A DNA stretch of 56,509 bases from an uncultured Bacteroidales bacterium (GCA_934678915.1 CAKUSF010000001.1:1-56509); one strand, 5' to 3'; positions 44,458 through 54,327 are shown, counted from the stretch's first letter. The notes: generated by a model not told the origin, from the letters alone. Numbers and translations: made by a program.

Positions 44458-46773
44458 ATGAACACCAACATATTCAAAAAACTCATGTCGTTGGCCACAG
44501 CGGCTTTCTGCATGCTTTTTTCGGCATCAGCACAATCTGATTTCCATTTTGTTGACGCCATGGTTGCAGGAGGTGGCAAGGCTCCAGTCAAAGGAGTCCC
44601 TCAGTTTGACATCACTTGGAAAGGGCTTGGTGAGGATGAGAATTGGTCCATGCCTCTTGGCAATGGTGATGTGGCCGCTAATGTGTGGACTGAGACGAAT
44701 GGAGATGTGCTTATTCTGATTTCCAAGACTGACTCATGGAGTGAGAATGCTCAGCTTCAGAAGATTGGCAAGGTGCGTGTCAGCCTTGTTCCGAACCCAT
44801 TCGTGGGCAAGGATGATTTCACGCAGACTCTCTCGATAGCCACTGGAGTGCTGACTTTGAAGTCAGGTAAGAATGAGGTCAATGTTTGGATAGATGCCAA
44901 TAACCCTGTGGTAAGGGTGGATTCAAAGACCGAGAATCCTGTCAAGGTCAAGGTGACGAATGAGCTATGGAGGAAAAAGGACTATCACCTTACCCAAGAG
45001 CAAGTTAATGAGAACATGTTTAATTTCTGGGAGTGGCGCAGCGACCCGGATGGCGTTGACTTCCTTGCGGACACCGTCCTGCCTTCGACTTCTGACGGAA
45101 CCGCATGGTGTCATTTCAACAGTTCGAGCCGCTACCCTAAAGTCCTTATTCAGGAGCATCTCGGTGATTTGATCGGGAAGTATAAGGATCCTCTTCTCCA
45201 TAGGTGTTATGGAGCTACGGTTCGTGGGACTGGACTTGTTTCCTCTGACGATGTCACGATGGAGTCCGTGTCTTCTTCAAAGAGAAACTCGATTGATGTC
45301 TATGTTAAGACATCCTTTGCTGACTCACCCCAGGATTGGCTCACGGACTTGAGCGAGGATATTCATAAAATTGAGAAAACCAGTAGATCAAAGGCTCTCA
45401 AGGCACACATCAATTGGTGGAAGAATTTCTGGGGCAGAAGCTGGGTCTATGTGAGTGGGGACTACTCCGCCAGGCAGGTTTATCAAGGCTACACCGTTAA
45501 CCGCTACCTTACTGCGTGCGCAGGAAGGGGCGAATTTCCGATGAAGTTCAACGGAAGCATATTCACTGTCGGGCATGAGTTGCCGGAAGGAGCAGTACCT
45601 TCCACTTTGGATCATGATCCTGATTTCAGGGATTGGGGCTCATGCTATTGGCATCAGAACACCAGGCACATGTATTACCCACTGGTGGCCTCTGGAGACT
45701 ATGACATGTTGATGCCATGGCTGAACCTTTACACCAACTCCCTTCCTCTCGCCACCGACAAGGTCCGTGAATATTTTGACCATTCAGGAGCCTCTTACAT
45801 TGAAACTATGCATTTCTGGGGGCTTCCAAATCTTATGGACTTTGGTTGGAACAATCCTGACAAGTATCCGCAGAGCCGTTACATGAGGTATCACACCCAA
45901 GGTGCTCTGGAGATTGTCTATCAGATGCTTGACTACTACGACAACACTTTGGACAATGAATATTTTGCATCCGCGATCCTGCCTTTCTCCAAAGCCGTAA
46001 TGACTTACTACAATGAGCACTGGAGCCGAGGAGAGGACGGTAAAATTCTCTTTGATCCGATTCAATCCATCGAGGTTTACCAATATGACGTGGTCAATGC
46101 AACTCCTGACATCGCTGGCCTATGGTCTTTGGTCGGAAGGTTCAGGAATATCCCAGCGGAATTATTAGACAGCGAGATGCTCGAACTATTGACGAGTTTG
46201 GAGCGAGATCTCCCAGAAATCCCTATGGGTACCCTGAAAAATGGGAAGAAGGGAATCCTTCCTGCTTTGAAATATGGCAGAATAGACAACGGAGAGAATC
46301 CGGAACTTTATCCGGTGTTCCCATACCGCAATTACTGTCTTGGCAAGCCGGGGCTTGATCTTGCCCGCGACACGTTTGACGCTCGTCTTTTCCCGTTTGA
46401 CAACTGTTGGGGACAGGACGGAATGCAGGCCGCTTTACTTGGCATCACTGGCGTTGCCCGCAATGCAGCGGTACATGCTTTCACAACCTATGGGAAACAG
46501 CGCTTCCCTTGGTTCTGGGCTAAGGTCGCTGACTATTCTCCAGACATGGACAATGGTGGTACAGGATCGATGACTCTCCAACTCATGCTCATGCAGGCGG
46601 AAGGCCGAACTATCCGGATTATTCCTGCATGGCCGGAGGAATGGAATGCGGATTTTAAATTACATGCCCCTTACAACACTACCATCGAATGCAGTGTAAG
46701 TGATGGCAAGGTGACGCAAATGAAAGTTACTCCGGAATCAAGAAAGATGGACATTGTAATTGGAACGGAGTAG
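44458..46773 (+). CDS. DUF5703 protein, GH95-related (alpha/alpha)6 enzyme
   Basis: A 771-residue secreted protein (signal ends FSASAQ). The N-terminal DUF5703 pattern is clear: WSMPLGNGDVAANVWTE, ISKTDSWSENAQLQKIGKVR, LVPNPF. The barrel part has YTVNRYLTACAGRGEFPMKF, DWGSCYWHQNTRHMYYPLV and HTQGALEIVYQML. It is related in architecture to GH95 and other (alpha/alpha)6 hydrolases, but I cannot assign catalytic residues or substrate. Its position between GH43 and GH99-like genes supports a glycosidase role. Confidence 0.68.
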   Translation: MNTNIFKKLMSLATAAFCMLFSASAQSDFHFVDAMVAGGGKAPVKGVPQFDITWKGLGEDENWSMPLGNGDVAANVWTETNGDVLILISKTDSWSENAQLQKIGKVRVSLVPNPFVGKDDFTQTLSIATGVLTLKSGKNEVNVWIDANNPVVRVDSKTENPVKVKVTNELWRKKDYHLTQEQVNENMFNFWEWRSDPDGVDFLADTVLPSTSDGTAWCHFNSSSRYPKVLIQEHLGDLIGKYKDPLLHRCYGATVRGTGLVSSDDVTMESVSSSKRNSIDVYVKTSFADSPQDWLTDLSEDIHKIEKTSRSKALKAHINWWKNFWGRSWVYVSGDYSARQVYQGYTVNRYLTACAGRGEFPMKFNGSIFTVGHELPEGAVPSTLDHDPDFRDWGSCYWHQNTRHMYYPLVASGDYDMLMPWLNLYTNSLPLATDKVREYFDHSGASYIETMHFWGLPNLMDFGWNNPDKYPQSRYMRYHTQGALEIVYQMLDYYDNTLDNEYFASAILPFSKAVMTYYNEHWSRGEDGKILFDPIQSIEVYQYDVVNATPDIAGLWSLVGRFRNIPAELLDSEMLELLTSLERDLPEIPMGTLKNGKKGILPALKYGRIDNGENPELYPVFPYRNYCLGKPGLDLARDTFDARLFPFDNCWGQDGMQAALLGITGVARNAAVHAFTTYGKQRFPWFWAKVADYSPDMDNGGTGSMTLQLMLMQAEGRTIRIIPAWPEEWNADFKLHAPYNTTIECSVSDGKVTQMKVTPESRKMDIVIGTE

Positions 46774-46782
46774 AGATAACCT

Positions 46783-48006
46783 ATGAAAAAAATAGTGTTA
46801 ATATTGATAAGATTTCTGTTGCCGGCTACACTAACCGTGGCCGGTGATGGAATCTACTCTGGAAGCATTGCTTATGAGTCTTATAAAGGACTCCTTATGG
46901 CTGGCTATCAGGGTTGGTTCAATGCTCCTAGCGATGGGGCGAACAGGGGATGGTACCACTATCGGGGACGCAATGGCTTCCGACCGGGATCGTGCTCAAT
47001 AGACTTGTGGCCCGATGTTTCAGAGTACCAAAAGCTTTATAAGACCGAATTTTCCTACGAAGATGGTTCTCCTGCCTATTTGTACTCTTCCAGAGATTAT
47101 TCAACCGTTGACACGCATTTCCGTTGGATGAAGGAATATGGAATTGACGGAGTCTTCATGCAGCGTTTCGTGGGAGAAATTTCCCATCCGTCAGGCTTAA
47201 GCCATTTTAACACAGTGCTGTCCAATGCCATGGTCGCGGCTAACAAGTACGATAGGGCAATCTGTGTGATGTATGACCTGTCAGGAATGTCACCGTCCAA
47301 AGGGCCTAAGACATTGCTTGACGATGCTGATGATCTGGCGGAAAAGTATCACCTTTTTAATCACAGTGACAATCCATCCTATCTTTACCATAACGGCAGG
47401 CCGCTTGTCGCAGTCTGGGGAGTCGGCTTCAATGATAATCGAAAATACGGTTTTGAGGAGGCTGCTGAAATCATAGATGGCTTGAAGGACAGAGGCTTCA
47501 GTGTCTTGATTGGTGTGCCGTCCAGATGGCGTGAAAGGAATGTTGATGCCATAGGCGATTTCAGGCTGCATGATCTTATCCTTAAATGTGACATTGTCAT
47601 GCCTTGGTTCGTAGGACGTTACAATGAACAAAGCTACGAGCGATTCTGTCCGTTGATTGATAAGGATTTAGCTTGGGCTAAGGAAAAAGGCATCGACTAT
47701 GCTCCATTGGCTTTCCCTGGCTTCTCGTGGGAGAACATGATCTATCCTCGAACTGGTAGCACTATTCCTCGTAATGGCGGATCCTTTTTCAGCATGCAGC
47801 TGGACTATCTCCTGAATGCAGGAGCCGAGATGATCTATGTTGCGATGTTCGACGAGATTGATGAAGGCACTGCGATTTACAAGCTTGCTGAGAGACTGCC
47901 TGTGCAGCAAGGCGGAAGCCGTTTTGTCCCGTTGGACGATGGTGTTGAACCGGATTTGTACCTCCGTTTGGCCGGAAACGCAGCCAAGAGACTAAAGCAA
48001 CGTTAG
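46783..48006 (+). CDS. GH71/99-like secreted hydrolase, paralog 3
   Basis: A 407-residue protein, the last gene of the locus. The core motifs are MAGYQGWFNAPSDGANRGW, WPDVSEYQKLY, SRDYSTVDTHFRWMKEYG, DGVFMQRF and MFDEIDEGTAIYK, with Glu near 358 and 361. The N-terminus (MKKIVLILIRFLLPATLTVAG) looks like a signal peptide. It ends ten bases from the convergent regulator gene, with no hairpin between, so antisense overlap of the two transcripts is likely. Confidence 0.75.
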   Translation: MKKIVLILIRFLLPATLTVAGDGIYSGSIAYESYKGLLMAGYQGWFNAPSDGANRGWYHYRGRNGFRPGSCSIDLWPDVSEYQKLYKTEFSYEDGSPAYLYSSRDYSTVDTHFRWMKEYGIDGVFMQRFVGEISHPSGLSHFNTVLSNAMVAANKYDRAICVMYDLSGMSPSKGPKTLLDDADDLAEKYHLFNHSDNPSYLYHNGRPLVAVWGVGFNDNRKYGFEEAAEIIDGLKDRGFSVLIGVPSRWRERNVDAIGDFRLHDLILKCDIVMPWFVGRYNEQSYERFCPLIDKDLAWAKEKGIDYAPLAFPGFSWENMIYPRTGSTIPRNGGSFFSMQLDYLLNAGAEMIYVAMFDEIDEGTAIYKLAERLPVQQGGSRFVPLDDGVEPDLYLRLAGNAAKRLKQR

Positions 48007-48016
48007 CAGCGAATTA

Positions 48017-50533
48017 CTAGCCATCTATCAATTCCTTGAAAGCCATCGGATATTCGATTCCTAGAGATGTCCTGTAGTCTTTTAGGAACGTGTCGTAAAT
48101 CGACTTCGCCAAGCCGGCCTTCCCTTGTCTGTAGAGGATTGCACATTTGACTTTCAAGGCCTCCTCGTTCAGGAAATCGTACTGGAAAATCGTGTCTGTA
48201 GCGCAAAGCAGCACCTTGTCAGGCAAATCCTTTCTCTTAAGTTGCTGGCATAGGAAATCAATGGTCTTGTTGGAGAACTCGCTCTTGAAATCGTCCATCC
48301 AGTCCAGCTCGAGATTAGGCAGCATCTGCCCTTTGAGAAGAAGCTCCAGAAGCCTTTGGGCGGAATCCACGTTATCCGGTTCATCGTAAAGTCTCATGGC
48401 CTCACAGTAATCGCAGAATGTCCCATCTCCGAATGAGATGCTCCAGAATTTGTTCTGATTCAGAATCTTGATGTCTCCAACTTGCTCCAAGACAGATCTG
48501 AGTTTGCTAATGTACACGTTCCTGTTATTGTTGGCGGAGTCTTCCGGCTTATAGGACCAAAGCAGGTGATTCAGCTTCCCACTAATGATTCCGTTGCTCT
48601 CCTTGACAGTGAACATAATCAACAGAACAAGCAGGGCTTTAAGAGTAGGAGTAAACTGAAGAGTGATGTCGTTGCCGTCTTTGTCCATCACCTTGAACCC
48701 ACCAAAGAAGCAGATGCAGCTTCGGCTCAGATCGTAGTAAACAGTTTCAGGAACATATTCCTCGTTTCCCACTTCCACAGTAGATCTCACCTTAGATGAT
48801 TCTCCTCTGCGCCTTCTCCACACCACGATTGCCAAAGAGCAGGAAATCGCGAATGACAGCAATATCAGTGTCCATCCACCGATGCTCAAGAATCTATCCT
48901 CAATCTCTTTTGATGATTTCTCGCTCCGTGCCATGGCCTGATGAAGCGAATTGACAGGAATCGGAGGGTAATTCATCTCGAATATATGAACCCTTGATGC
49001 TCCATCAACCTGAGACTTGGTTATAACTGAATATATCTTGTTCTCTTCACTGTTGAGGTATAGGTTTGCCCAAGAGTACTGAGAATTGTAGTTGACTTTG
49101 CAGTCCAAAGACATGTAGTCCATAACTGGCTCTGTCCTCTTTATTCTTATCAGGACGCCACCACCTCTGTTGGCCATGACATAGAAGCAGTCCTCCTTTT
49201 TGTCATATATCATGTCCTCACCGCAGACGAAATCAATGTTGAAGTCCTTTTTGCTCCAAATTTTCTCGGCCTTGTTGTTATTTAGGTTGATGGAGTATAA
49301 TTCGAAATAATACCTTGGCGACAATTCCTGCTTTCCAGATGCATTCCCCCTTCCTCCGAAGATGTACATCAATGAATCCACAATCACGGAAGCGGAGCCG
49401 TATCTTGGTGTGATGTCCTCAATGATTCCAGTACTATTGTCAGAATTGTCGAACGGATTGAGAACTACAAGACGATTGTTATAGTGATAATGGCCATATC
49501 CCCCGAAACTGATAACTCTCCCGGTTTCAGGGTCATAGCATGAGGTGTTGTTCCAGAAATCGTGGTCTTTTGTCGCTGCTTTGCCACCCTCCCATCGTTT
49601 CAGCTCAAGATTAAGGCTTGCTCCCGTGCCTTCATCAAGATTATAGGCAATCAACCTCTTCCTTACCTTGTCGTAGGTCAGTTGGTTCGGAGCGTTACCT
49701 GGATACCCACCACTTATTCGGGTAATTTCAGACAAAGAGTCTCTTCGGGTGTCGAAAATCTTCAGCTCATTACCGTTTGTTGTAAGGTAGAACACTCCGT
49801 CAGGATCAAAAGCGACCGATGGATTGCTGTCAAACTCGATTTCTGTCACCGGCTTCCATGTGATGTACTGGTCGATAATCCACTTGGCGTTCGCCCCGCT
49901 TGCCCTGCTTTGGTGAATCAGATCCAAGCAGTCCTCACCTTCGTGAAGAGAAAGAGCCCAATGACGTATTTTCTTGTCGTTGCGATAGATGATTATGTCT
50001 TTAATGTCAATGGACGCTACATCGTCAAGAGTGTAGCCGGACAAAGGACATTTGCCGAATGCTATCCGGAATCCCGATGCCCCTTTAGTCCCAGCATCCT
50101 TCAATGTGGTGACAGTTCCGTTGAAGTCTATTTCGATGCCACCATCCTTGGGATTCAATGAGATTGAGACCGGGAACCACTCATCGGAAACTAGTTCGGA
50201 TTCAATCCTTGTGACGGTCTCTCCTGTGACAAGAATTGGGTAATGAATGTTGTTCCTGTCAATAGAGTACATAAGATCGATGTTCTCCCCACTGTCTGTG
50301 ATGATGCGGAAAACGGTTCCGAAGATGTTCTCAGGTCTGTTGCGGACCGTAAAGCTCATCTTTACTGTCTTCCCGCTTGCCGGTATGAGTTTTCCGTTGT
50401 CCAGAAGCAGGCTTGTAATCCGCTCGGAAGCCAAAGGGTATGAATTGAAGTGAAGCCCGTATTCATAATTCTGAGCCATTGCCGTCAGAGTGGCGGCAAT
50501 AAGTAATATAATGATGGTTGCTATTCTTCTCAC
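48017..50533 (-). CDS. Membrane-spanning LamG-Kelch sensor with SARP-like DNA-binding domain
   Basis: An 838-residue protein. Signal peptide MRRIATIIILLIAATLTAMAQ is followed by a concanavalin/LamG-like sandwich (about 25-210), a Kelch propeller (about 220-530, with ISFGGYGHYHYNNRLVVLN and YIFGGRGN), one membrane helix at about 549-569 (WTLILLSFAISCSLAIVVW then RRRR), a cytoplasmic OmpR-type winged helix at about 590-700 (CFFGGFKVMDKDGND, NNNRNVYISKLRSVLEQVG), and a BTAD-like helical repeat to the end (YRTSLGIEYPMAFKEL). This would be a one-component transmembrane regulator that senses a glycan outside and binds DNA inside. No hybrid two-component system or ECF sigma/anti-sigma pair is in the window, so it is the likely regulator of the locus. 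Confidence 0.72.
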   Translation of the reverse strand: MRRIATIIILLIAATLTAMAQNYEYGLHFNSYPLASERITSLLLDNGKLIPASGKTVKMSFTVRNRPENIFGTVFRIITDSGENIDLMYSIDRNNIHYPILVTGETVTRIESELVSDEWFPVSISLNPKDGGIEIDFNGTVTTLKDAGTKGASGFRIAFGKCPLSGYTLDDVASIDIKDIIIYRNDKKIRHWALSLHEGEDCLDLIHQSRASGANAKWIIDQYITWKPVTEIEFDSNPSVAFDPDGVFYLTTNGNELKIFDTRRDSLSEITRISGGYPGNAPNQLTYDKVRKRLIAYNLDEGTGASLNLELKRWEGGKAATKDHDFWNNTSCYDPETGRVISFGGYGHYHYNNRLVVLNPFDNSDNSTGIIEDITPRYGSASVIVDSLMYIFGGRGNASGKQELSPRYYFELYSINLNNNKAEKIWSKKDFNIDFVCGEDMIYDKKEDCFYVMANRGGGVLIRIKRTEPVMDYMSLDCKVNYNSQYSWANLYLNSEENKIYSVITKSQVDGASRVHIFEMNYPPIPVNSLHQAMARSEKSSKEIEDRFLSIGGWTLILLSFAISCSLAIVVWRRRRGESSKVRSTVEVGNEEYVPETVYYDLSRSCICFFGGFKVMDKDGNDITLQFTPTLKALLVLLIMFTVKESNGIISGKLNHLLWSYKPEDSANNNRNVYISKLRSVLEQVGDIKILNQNKFWSISFGDGTFCDYCEAMRLYDEPDNVDSAQRLLELLLKGQMLPNLELDWMDDFKSEFSNKTIDFLCQQLKRKDLPDKVLLCATDTIFQYDFLNEEALKVKCAILYRQGKAGLAKSIYDTFLKDYRTSLGIEYPMAFKELIDG

Positions 50534-50574
50534 AACAAAAACTGTCTCAAGTTTAGTGTTAACTAATGGTTGTG

Positions 50575-50606
50575 TAAAGGTACACTATTTTTTTGTCTAT
50601 TCAAAA
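50575..50606 (-). promoter_or_regulatory. Promoter of the LamG-Kelch regulator
   Basis: On the minus strand TTTTG (50602-50606), 19 bases, then TACCTTTA (50575-50582), a close match to TTTG-N19-TAnnTTTG. Its -33 box nearly touches the palindrome at 50608-50630. Confidence 0.6.
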
Positions 50607-50607
50607 T

Positions 50608-50630
50608 CTTATCATACCATTTATGATAAG
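50608..50630. promoter_or_regulatory. Palindromic operator candidate 1
   Basis: CTTATCAT-ACCATTT-ATGATAAG has perfect 8-bp arms. It lies between the divergent promoters of the regulator gene and the xylose operon and is a likely site for the Nudix regulator XylR. Confidence 0.6.
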
Positions 50631-50641
50631 AACGAACATGA

Positions 50642-50660
50642 AATCATAATTTTTATGATT
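50642..50660. promoter_or_regulatory. Palindromic operator candidate 2
   Basis: AATCATAA-TTT-TTATGATT has perfect 8-bp arms and shares the TATGAT/ATCATA core with candidate 1. It lies about 48 bases upstream of the -33 box of xylR. Confidence 0.55.
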
Positions 50661-50707
50661 AGTAAAACGTTGATTTATAATATATTCGATTATTAATTAT
50701 ATAATAT

Positions 50708-50739
50708 TTTGTGATTTTATCAGATATTGTTTATATTTG
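50708..50739 (+). promoter_or_regulatory. Promoter of the xylose operon
   Basis: TTTG (50708-50711), 20 bases, TATATTTG (50732-50739). The expected transcript begins about 13 bases before ATG 50758. Confidence 0.7.
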
Positions 50740-50757
50740 CAGAACATAGTTGATAAC

Positions 50758-51504
50758 ATGAACGATAATATAATGCCTACAGTACATACTGGCGCGAAGC
50801 CAAGGGCTAACAATCACATTTCGGTGGATTGTGTGGTTTTTGGATTTGATGGTGAGAGATTGAATGTGCTATTGATCAAGCGATGTGGAGAAGAGAACGG
50901 ACAGGAATTTCACGACATGAAACTTCCTGGGAACATCATTTACATGGACGAGGATCTTGATGAGGCTGCTGCGAGGGTGCTTGGAGAATTGACAGGGCTA
51001 AAGAATATTCCTTTGCTTCAATTCAAAGCCTTCGGATCAAAGGACAGAACGAAAGATCCTAAGGATCTCCACTGGATAAAGATTACAGAAAATCAGGTTG
51101 TTGAGAGAATTGTTACTGTGGCTTATGTCGCGCTTGTCAGAATCGACAGAGCTCTTGAGGTTTTGGATGGGTACGAGGCATGCTGGGTGCCGCTTGACGA
51201 GGTGCCGATGCTTGCCTTTGATCATAACATAATCATACGTGATGCTGTGAAATACATGGGAATGTACGCTATTGGTGAGCCTCAGTGCATGTTCAAGCTT
51301 CTGCCGAGAAAGTTCACGATTCCGCAGCTCAGGAAAGTCTATCAGTTTGTCACCGGTAATGAAATAGATGCCCGGAATTTCTACAAAAAGTTGGCTGTGA
51401 TGCCCTATGTGGTGCCGCTTGTGGAAAAGGAAAAAGGCGTGGCTCATAGGGCCGCGAGATTCTATCGCTTTGATTCAAAGATATTTAAAAAGACAAGAAT
51501 ATGA
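50758..51504 (+). CDS. xylR: Nudix-type xylose regulator (NrtR family)
   Basis: ATG 50758 is chosen because an upstream TTG frame would begin inside the -7 box. The 248-residue protein has an N-terminal Nudix fold (SVDCVVFGFDGERLNVLLIK) whose catalytic box is degenerate (the REUxEE part reads RVLGEL), so it probably binds a sugar ligand rather than hydrolysing nucleotides. A C-terminal winged helix follows (KFTIPQLRKVYQFVTGNEID, RNFYKKL). In Bacteroides the same order of Nudix regulator, xylulokinase, xylose isomerase and symporter is the xylose operon. It overlaps xylB by four bases. Confidence 0.85.
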   Translation: MNDNIMPTVHTGAKPRANNHISVDCVVFGFDGERLNVLLIKRCGEENGQEFHDMKLPGNIIYMDEDLDEAAARVLGELTGLKNIPLLQFKAFGSKDRTKDPKDLHWIKITENQVVERIVTVAYVALVRIDRALEVLDGYEACWVPLDEVPMLAFDHNIIIRDAVKYMGMYAIGEPQCMFKLLPRKFTIPQLRKVYQFVTGNEIDARNFYKKLAVMPYVVPLVEKEKGVAHRAARFYRFDSKIFKKTRI

Positions 51505-52994
51505 ATGGATTTGCCGATTGCCTGCTTGGCTACGATGTAGGAAGCTCGTCTGTCAAGGCCAGCCTTGTGGATGTGGCCACAGGAAAGTGCGTGGCCAGTG
51601 CTCACTATCCGAAAAGTGAAGCCCCTATCACGTCAAAAAGGATAGGCTGGGCGGAACAGGATCCGAATATGTGGTGGGATTTCCTGAAACTCGCCACTTC
51701 GGAAATAATCTCCAAAGTCGGGAATGCAGACATCCGTGCCATAGGAATATCCTACCAGATGCACGGTTTGGTGTGCGTGGACAAGGACGGAGAGCCTCTT
51801 AGAGATGCCATAATCTGGTGTGACTCAAGGGCAGTGCCTTATGGCGAGGCCGCTTTTAAGGGAATAGGTCCGGAAAAGTGCCTGAGCCATCTTCTGAACT
51901 CTCCCGGTAACTTCACCGCCTCCAAGCTGGCTTGGGTGAAGGAAAACGAACCGGAAATATTCGAAAGGATTGACAAGATAATGCTTCCTGGAGATTACAT
52001 TGCATTGAAACTCACAGGAGAGTCTTGCACTACTGTCAGCGGATTGTCCGAAGGCATGCTTTGGGACTTCAAGGAGAATCGCCCTGCCTCTTTCCTGATG
52101 GATTGGTTCGGGTTTAAGGAGGATATTCTTCCTAAGATCGTTCCCACTTTTTCGGAGCAGGGGAGGCTGACTGCATCGGCAGCGGCGGAGTTAGGGCTCA
52201 AGGCCGGAATTCCGGTTTCGTACAGAGCGGGGGATCAACCGAACAACGCACTGTCTCTGAATGTTTTCAATCCCGGAGATGTCGCTGCGACCGCTGGTAC
52301 ATCGGGAGTCGTCTATGGCGTGAACGGGGAATATGGCTATGACCCTAAATCGAGGGTGAACACCTTCGCCCATGTGAACCACACGGCAAAGGCACCTCGG
52401 CTTGGAATCCTTCTTTGTGTCAACGGGACCGGAATCCTTAATTCATGGGTCCGCAGAAATGCAATTCCTCAGGACCTTTCTTACGCTGAGATGAACGACA
52501 TCGCTGCTGGCATTCCAATCGGAAGCGAAGGCGTGCTGATTTCTCCTTTCGGAAACGGAGCGGAAAGAATGTTCGGCAATAAAGAGATCGGCTGCCGTTT
52601 GTCCGGACTTAATTTTAATGTCCACAACTGGAGGCATGTCGTCAGAGCCGCCCAGGAGGGCGTTGCGTTCTCATTCAGGTACGGAATGGACATCATGTCC
52701 GAGATGGGCATGAAAGTCAACGTGATTCATGCAGGAAATGCTAACATGTTCCTTAGCCCGGTGTTCAGGGATACCCTTGCCGGGGTGACGGGAGCAACGA
52801 TCGAGCTTCACGACACTGATGGCTCCGTTGGAGCTGCCAAAGGTGCTGGAATGGGCGTAGGAATATTAAAAAACAACGATGAAGCCTTTTCTACCCTTGA
52901 GCGTCTGGCCGTGGTGGAACCTACGGATCATGAAGCCTATCAGGAGGCTTACGGGCGTTGGAAGGAAGAACTTGATAAAGTAATAACTTATTAA
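51501..52994 (+). CDS. xylB: Xylulokinase
   Basis: A 497-residue FGGY-family kinase. [15 protein letters not shown] is the N-terminal phosphate-binding motif, [10 protein letters not shown] and IIWCDSRA line the sugar site, and [12 protein letters not shown] is the second phosphate loop. It phosphorylates D-xylulose from xylose isomerase to give xylulose 5-phosphate for the pentose phosphate pathway. The ATGA overlap with xylR shows coupled translation. Confidence 0.93.
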   Translation: MNGFADCLLGYDVGSSSVKASLVDVATGKCVASAHYPKSEAPITSKRIGWAEQDPNMWWDFLKLATSEIISKVGNADIRAIGISYQMHGLVCVDKDGEPLRDAIIWCDSRAVPYGEAAFKGIGPEKCLSHLLNSPGNFTASKLAWVKENEPEIFERIDKIMLPGDYIALKLTGESCTTVSGLSEGMLWDFKENRPASFLMDWFGFKEDILPKIVPTFSEQGRLTASAAAELGLKAGIPVSYRAGDQPNNALSLNVFNPGDVAATAGTSGVVYGVNGEYGYDPKSRVNTFAHVNHTAKAPRLGILLCVNGTGILNSWVRRNAIPQDLSYAEMNDIAAGIPIGSEGVLISPFGNGAERMFGNKEIGCRLSGLNFNVHNWRHVVRAAQEGVAFSFRYGMDIMSEMGMKVNVIHAGNANMFLSPVFRDTLAGVTGATIELHDTDGSVGAAKGAGMGVGILKNNDEAFSTLERLAVVEPTDHEAYQEAYGRWKEELDKVITY

Positions 52995-53007
52995 TAATTA
53001 TAGTATT

Positions 53008-54324
53008 ATGGCAAAAGAATATTTCCCTCAAATCGGTAAGATTCCGTTCGAGGGCGTGGAAAGCAAGAACCCACTAGCGTTTCATTATTATGACCCTGAG
53101 AGAGTAGTTCTCGGCAAGAAGATGAAGGATTGGCTCAAATTCGCGATGGCTTGGTGGCACACACTCGGTCAGGCGAGCGGAGACCAATTCGGTGGCCAGA
53201 CCAGAGACTACGAGTGGGACAAGGCTTCAGATCCTCTTCAGAGGGCCAAGGACAAAATGGACGCAGGCTTCGAGATCATGAACAAGCTGGGCATCGAGTA
53301 CTTCTGCTTCCACGATGTTGACCTTGTTGACGAGGCTCCGACTATTGAGGAATATGAAGCCCGAATGAAGGCTATCACCGACTATGCTCTTGAAAAGATG
53401 AAGGGTACCGACATCAAACTTCTTTGGGGAACCGCCAATGTCTTCGGTCACAGAAGGTACATGAACGGTGCTGCAACCAATCCTGACTTCGATGTTGTCG
53501 CCCGTGCCGCTGTGCAGATCAAGAACGCTATTGATGCCACCATTAAGCTCGGAGGTACGAACTACGTCTTCTGGGGAGGCCGCGAGGGCTACATGAGCCT
53601 TCTCAACACCCAGATGCAGAGAGAGAAAGACCATCTTGCACAGATGCTAAAAGCTGCCCGTGACTATGCCCGCGCCCACGGTTTCAAGGGCACGTTCCTC
53701 ATCGAGCCTAAGCCTATGGAGCCTACCAAGCATCAGTACGATGTGGACACCGAGACCGTTATCGGCTTCCTTCGTGCTCATGGACTTGACAAGGATTTCA
53801 AGGTTAACATTGAGGTGAACCACGCCACCCTTGCCGGCCACACCTTCGAGCATGAACTCGCAGTGGCTGTTGACAACGGAATGCTTGGCTCCATCGATGC
53901 GAACAGAGGCGATGCACAGAACGGCTGGGACACCGACCAGTTCCCGGTTGATGTGTTCGAACTCACTCAGGCTATGCTCCAGATCATCCGCAACGGAGGT
54001 CTTGGCAACGGCGGCTCGAACTTCGATGCCAAGCTGAGAAGAAATTCCACCAACCCGAAGGACATATTCATAGCTCACATCTGCGGAATGGATTCAATGG
54101 CCCGCGCGCTTCTGAACGCTGCTGCCATCGTCGAGGAATCTCCTATCCCTGAAATGGTTAAAGAACGCTATGCTTCTTTCGATTCAGGAGAGGGCAAGCG
54201 CTTTGAGGAAGGGAATATGTCCCTTGAGGAACTCGTTTCCTATGCCAAGGAGCACGGAGAGCCTAAGCAGACAAGCGGTCAGCAGGAACTCTACGAGACT
54301 TTGGTCAACATCTACAGCAAGTAA
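53008..54324 (+). CDS. xylA: Xylose isomerase
   Basis: A 438-residue class II enzyme: [19 protein letters not shown], catalytic His in YFCFHDVDL, metal ligands in [16 protein letters not shown] and [12 protein letters not shown], and [20 protein letters not shown]. It converts D-xylose to D-xylulose. The length and motifs are those of the Bacteroides type. It lies 13 bases after xylB. Confidence 0.97.
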   Translation: MAKEYFPQIGKIPFEGVESKNPLAFHYYDPERVVLGKKMKDWLKFAMAWWHTLGQASGDQFGGQTRDYEWDKASDPLQRAKDKMDAGFEIMNKLGIEYFCFHDVDLVDEAPTIEEYEARMKAITDYALEKMKGTDIKLLWGTANVFGHRRYMNGAATNPDFDVVARAAVQIKNAIDATIKLGGTNYVFWGGREGYMSLLNTQMQREKDHLAQMLKAARDYARAHGFKGTFLIEPKPMEPTKHQYDVDTETVIGFLRAHGLDKDFKVNIEVNHATLAGHTFEHELAVAVDNGMLGSIDANRGDAQNGWDTDQFPVDVFELTQAMLQIIRNGGLGNGGSNFDAKLRRNSTNPKDIFIAHICGMDSMARALLNAAAIVEESPIPEMVKERYASFDSGEGKRFEEGNMSLEELVSYAKEHGEPKQTSGQQELYETLVNIYSK

Positions 54325-54327
54325 GCG

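Noticed and set aside
49562-50161. 199-residue plus-strand frame inside the regulator gene
   Set aside because: It lies wholly antisense to the Kelch domain, with no recognisable domain or upstream signal.
50490-50696. 68-residue frame in the regulator-xylR intergenic region
   Set aside because: It overlaps the regulator start, its promoter and both palindromes, and its sequence is low-complexity AT-rich.
50737-50757. TTG start for the Nudix regulator
   Set aside because: The TTG lies inside the TATATTTG box, and ATG 50758 follows directly with the expected length.
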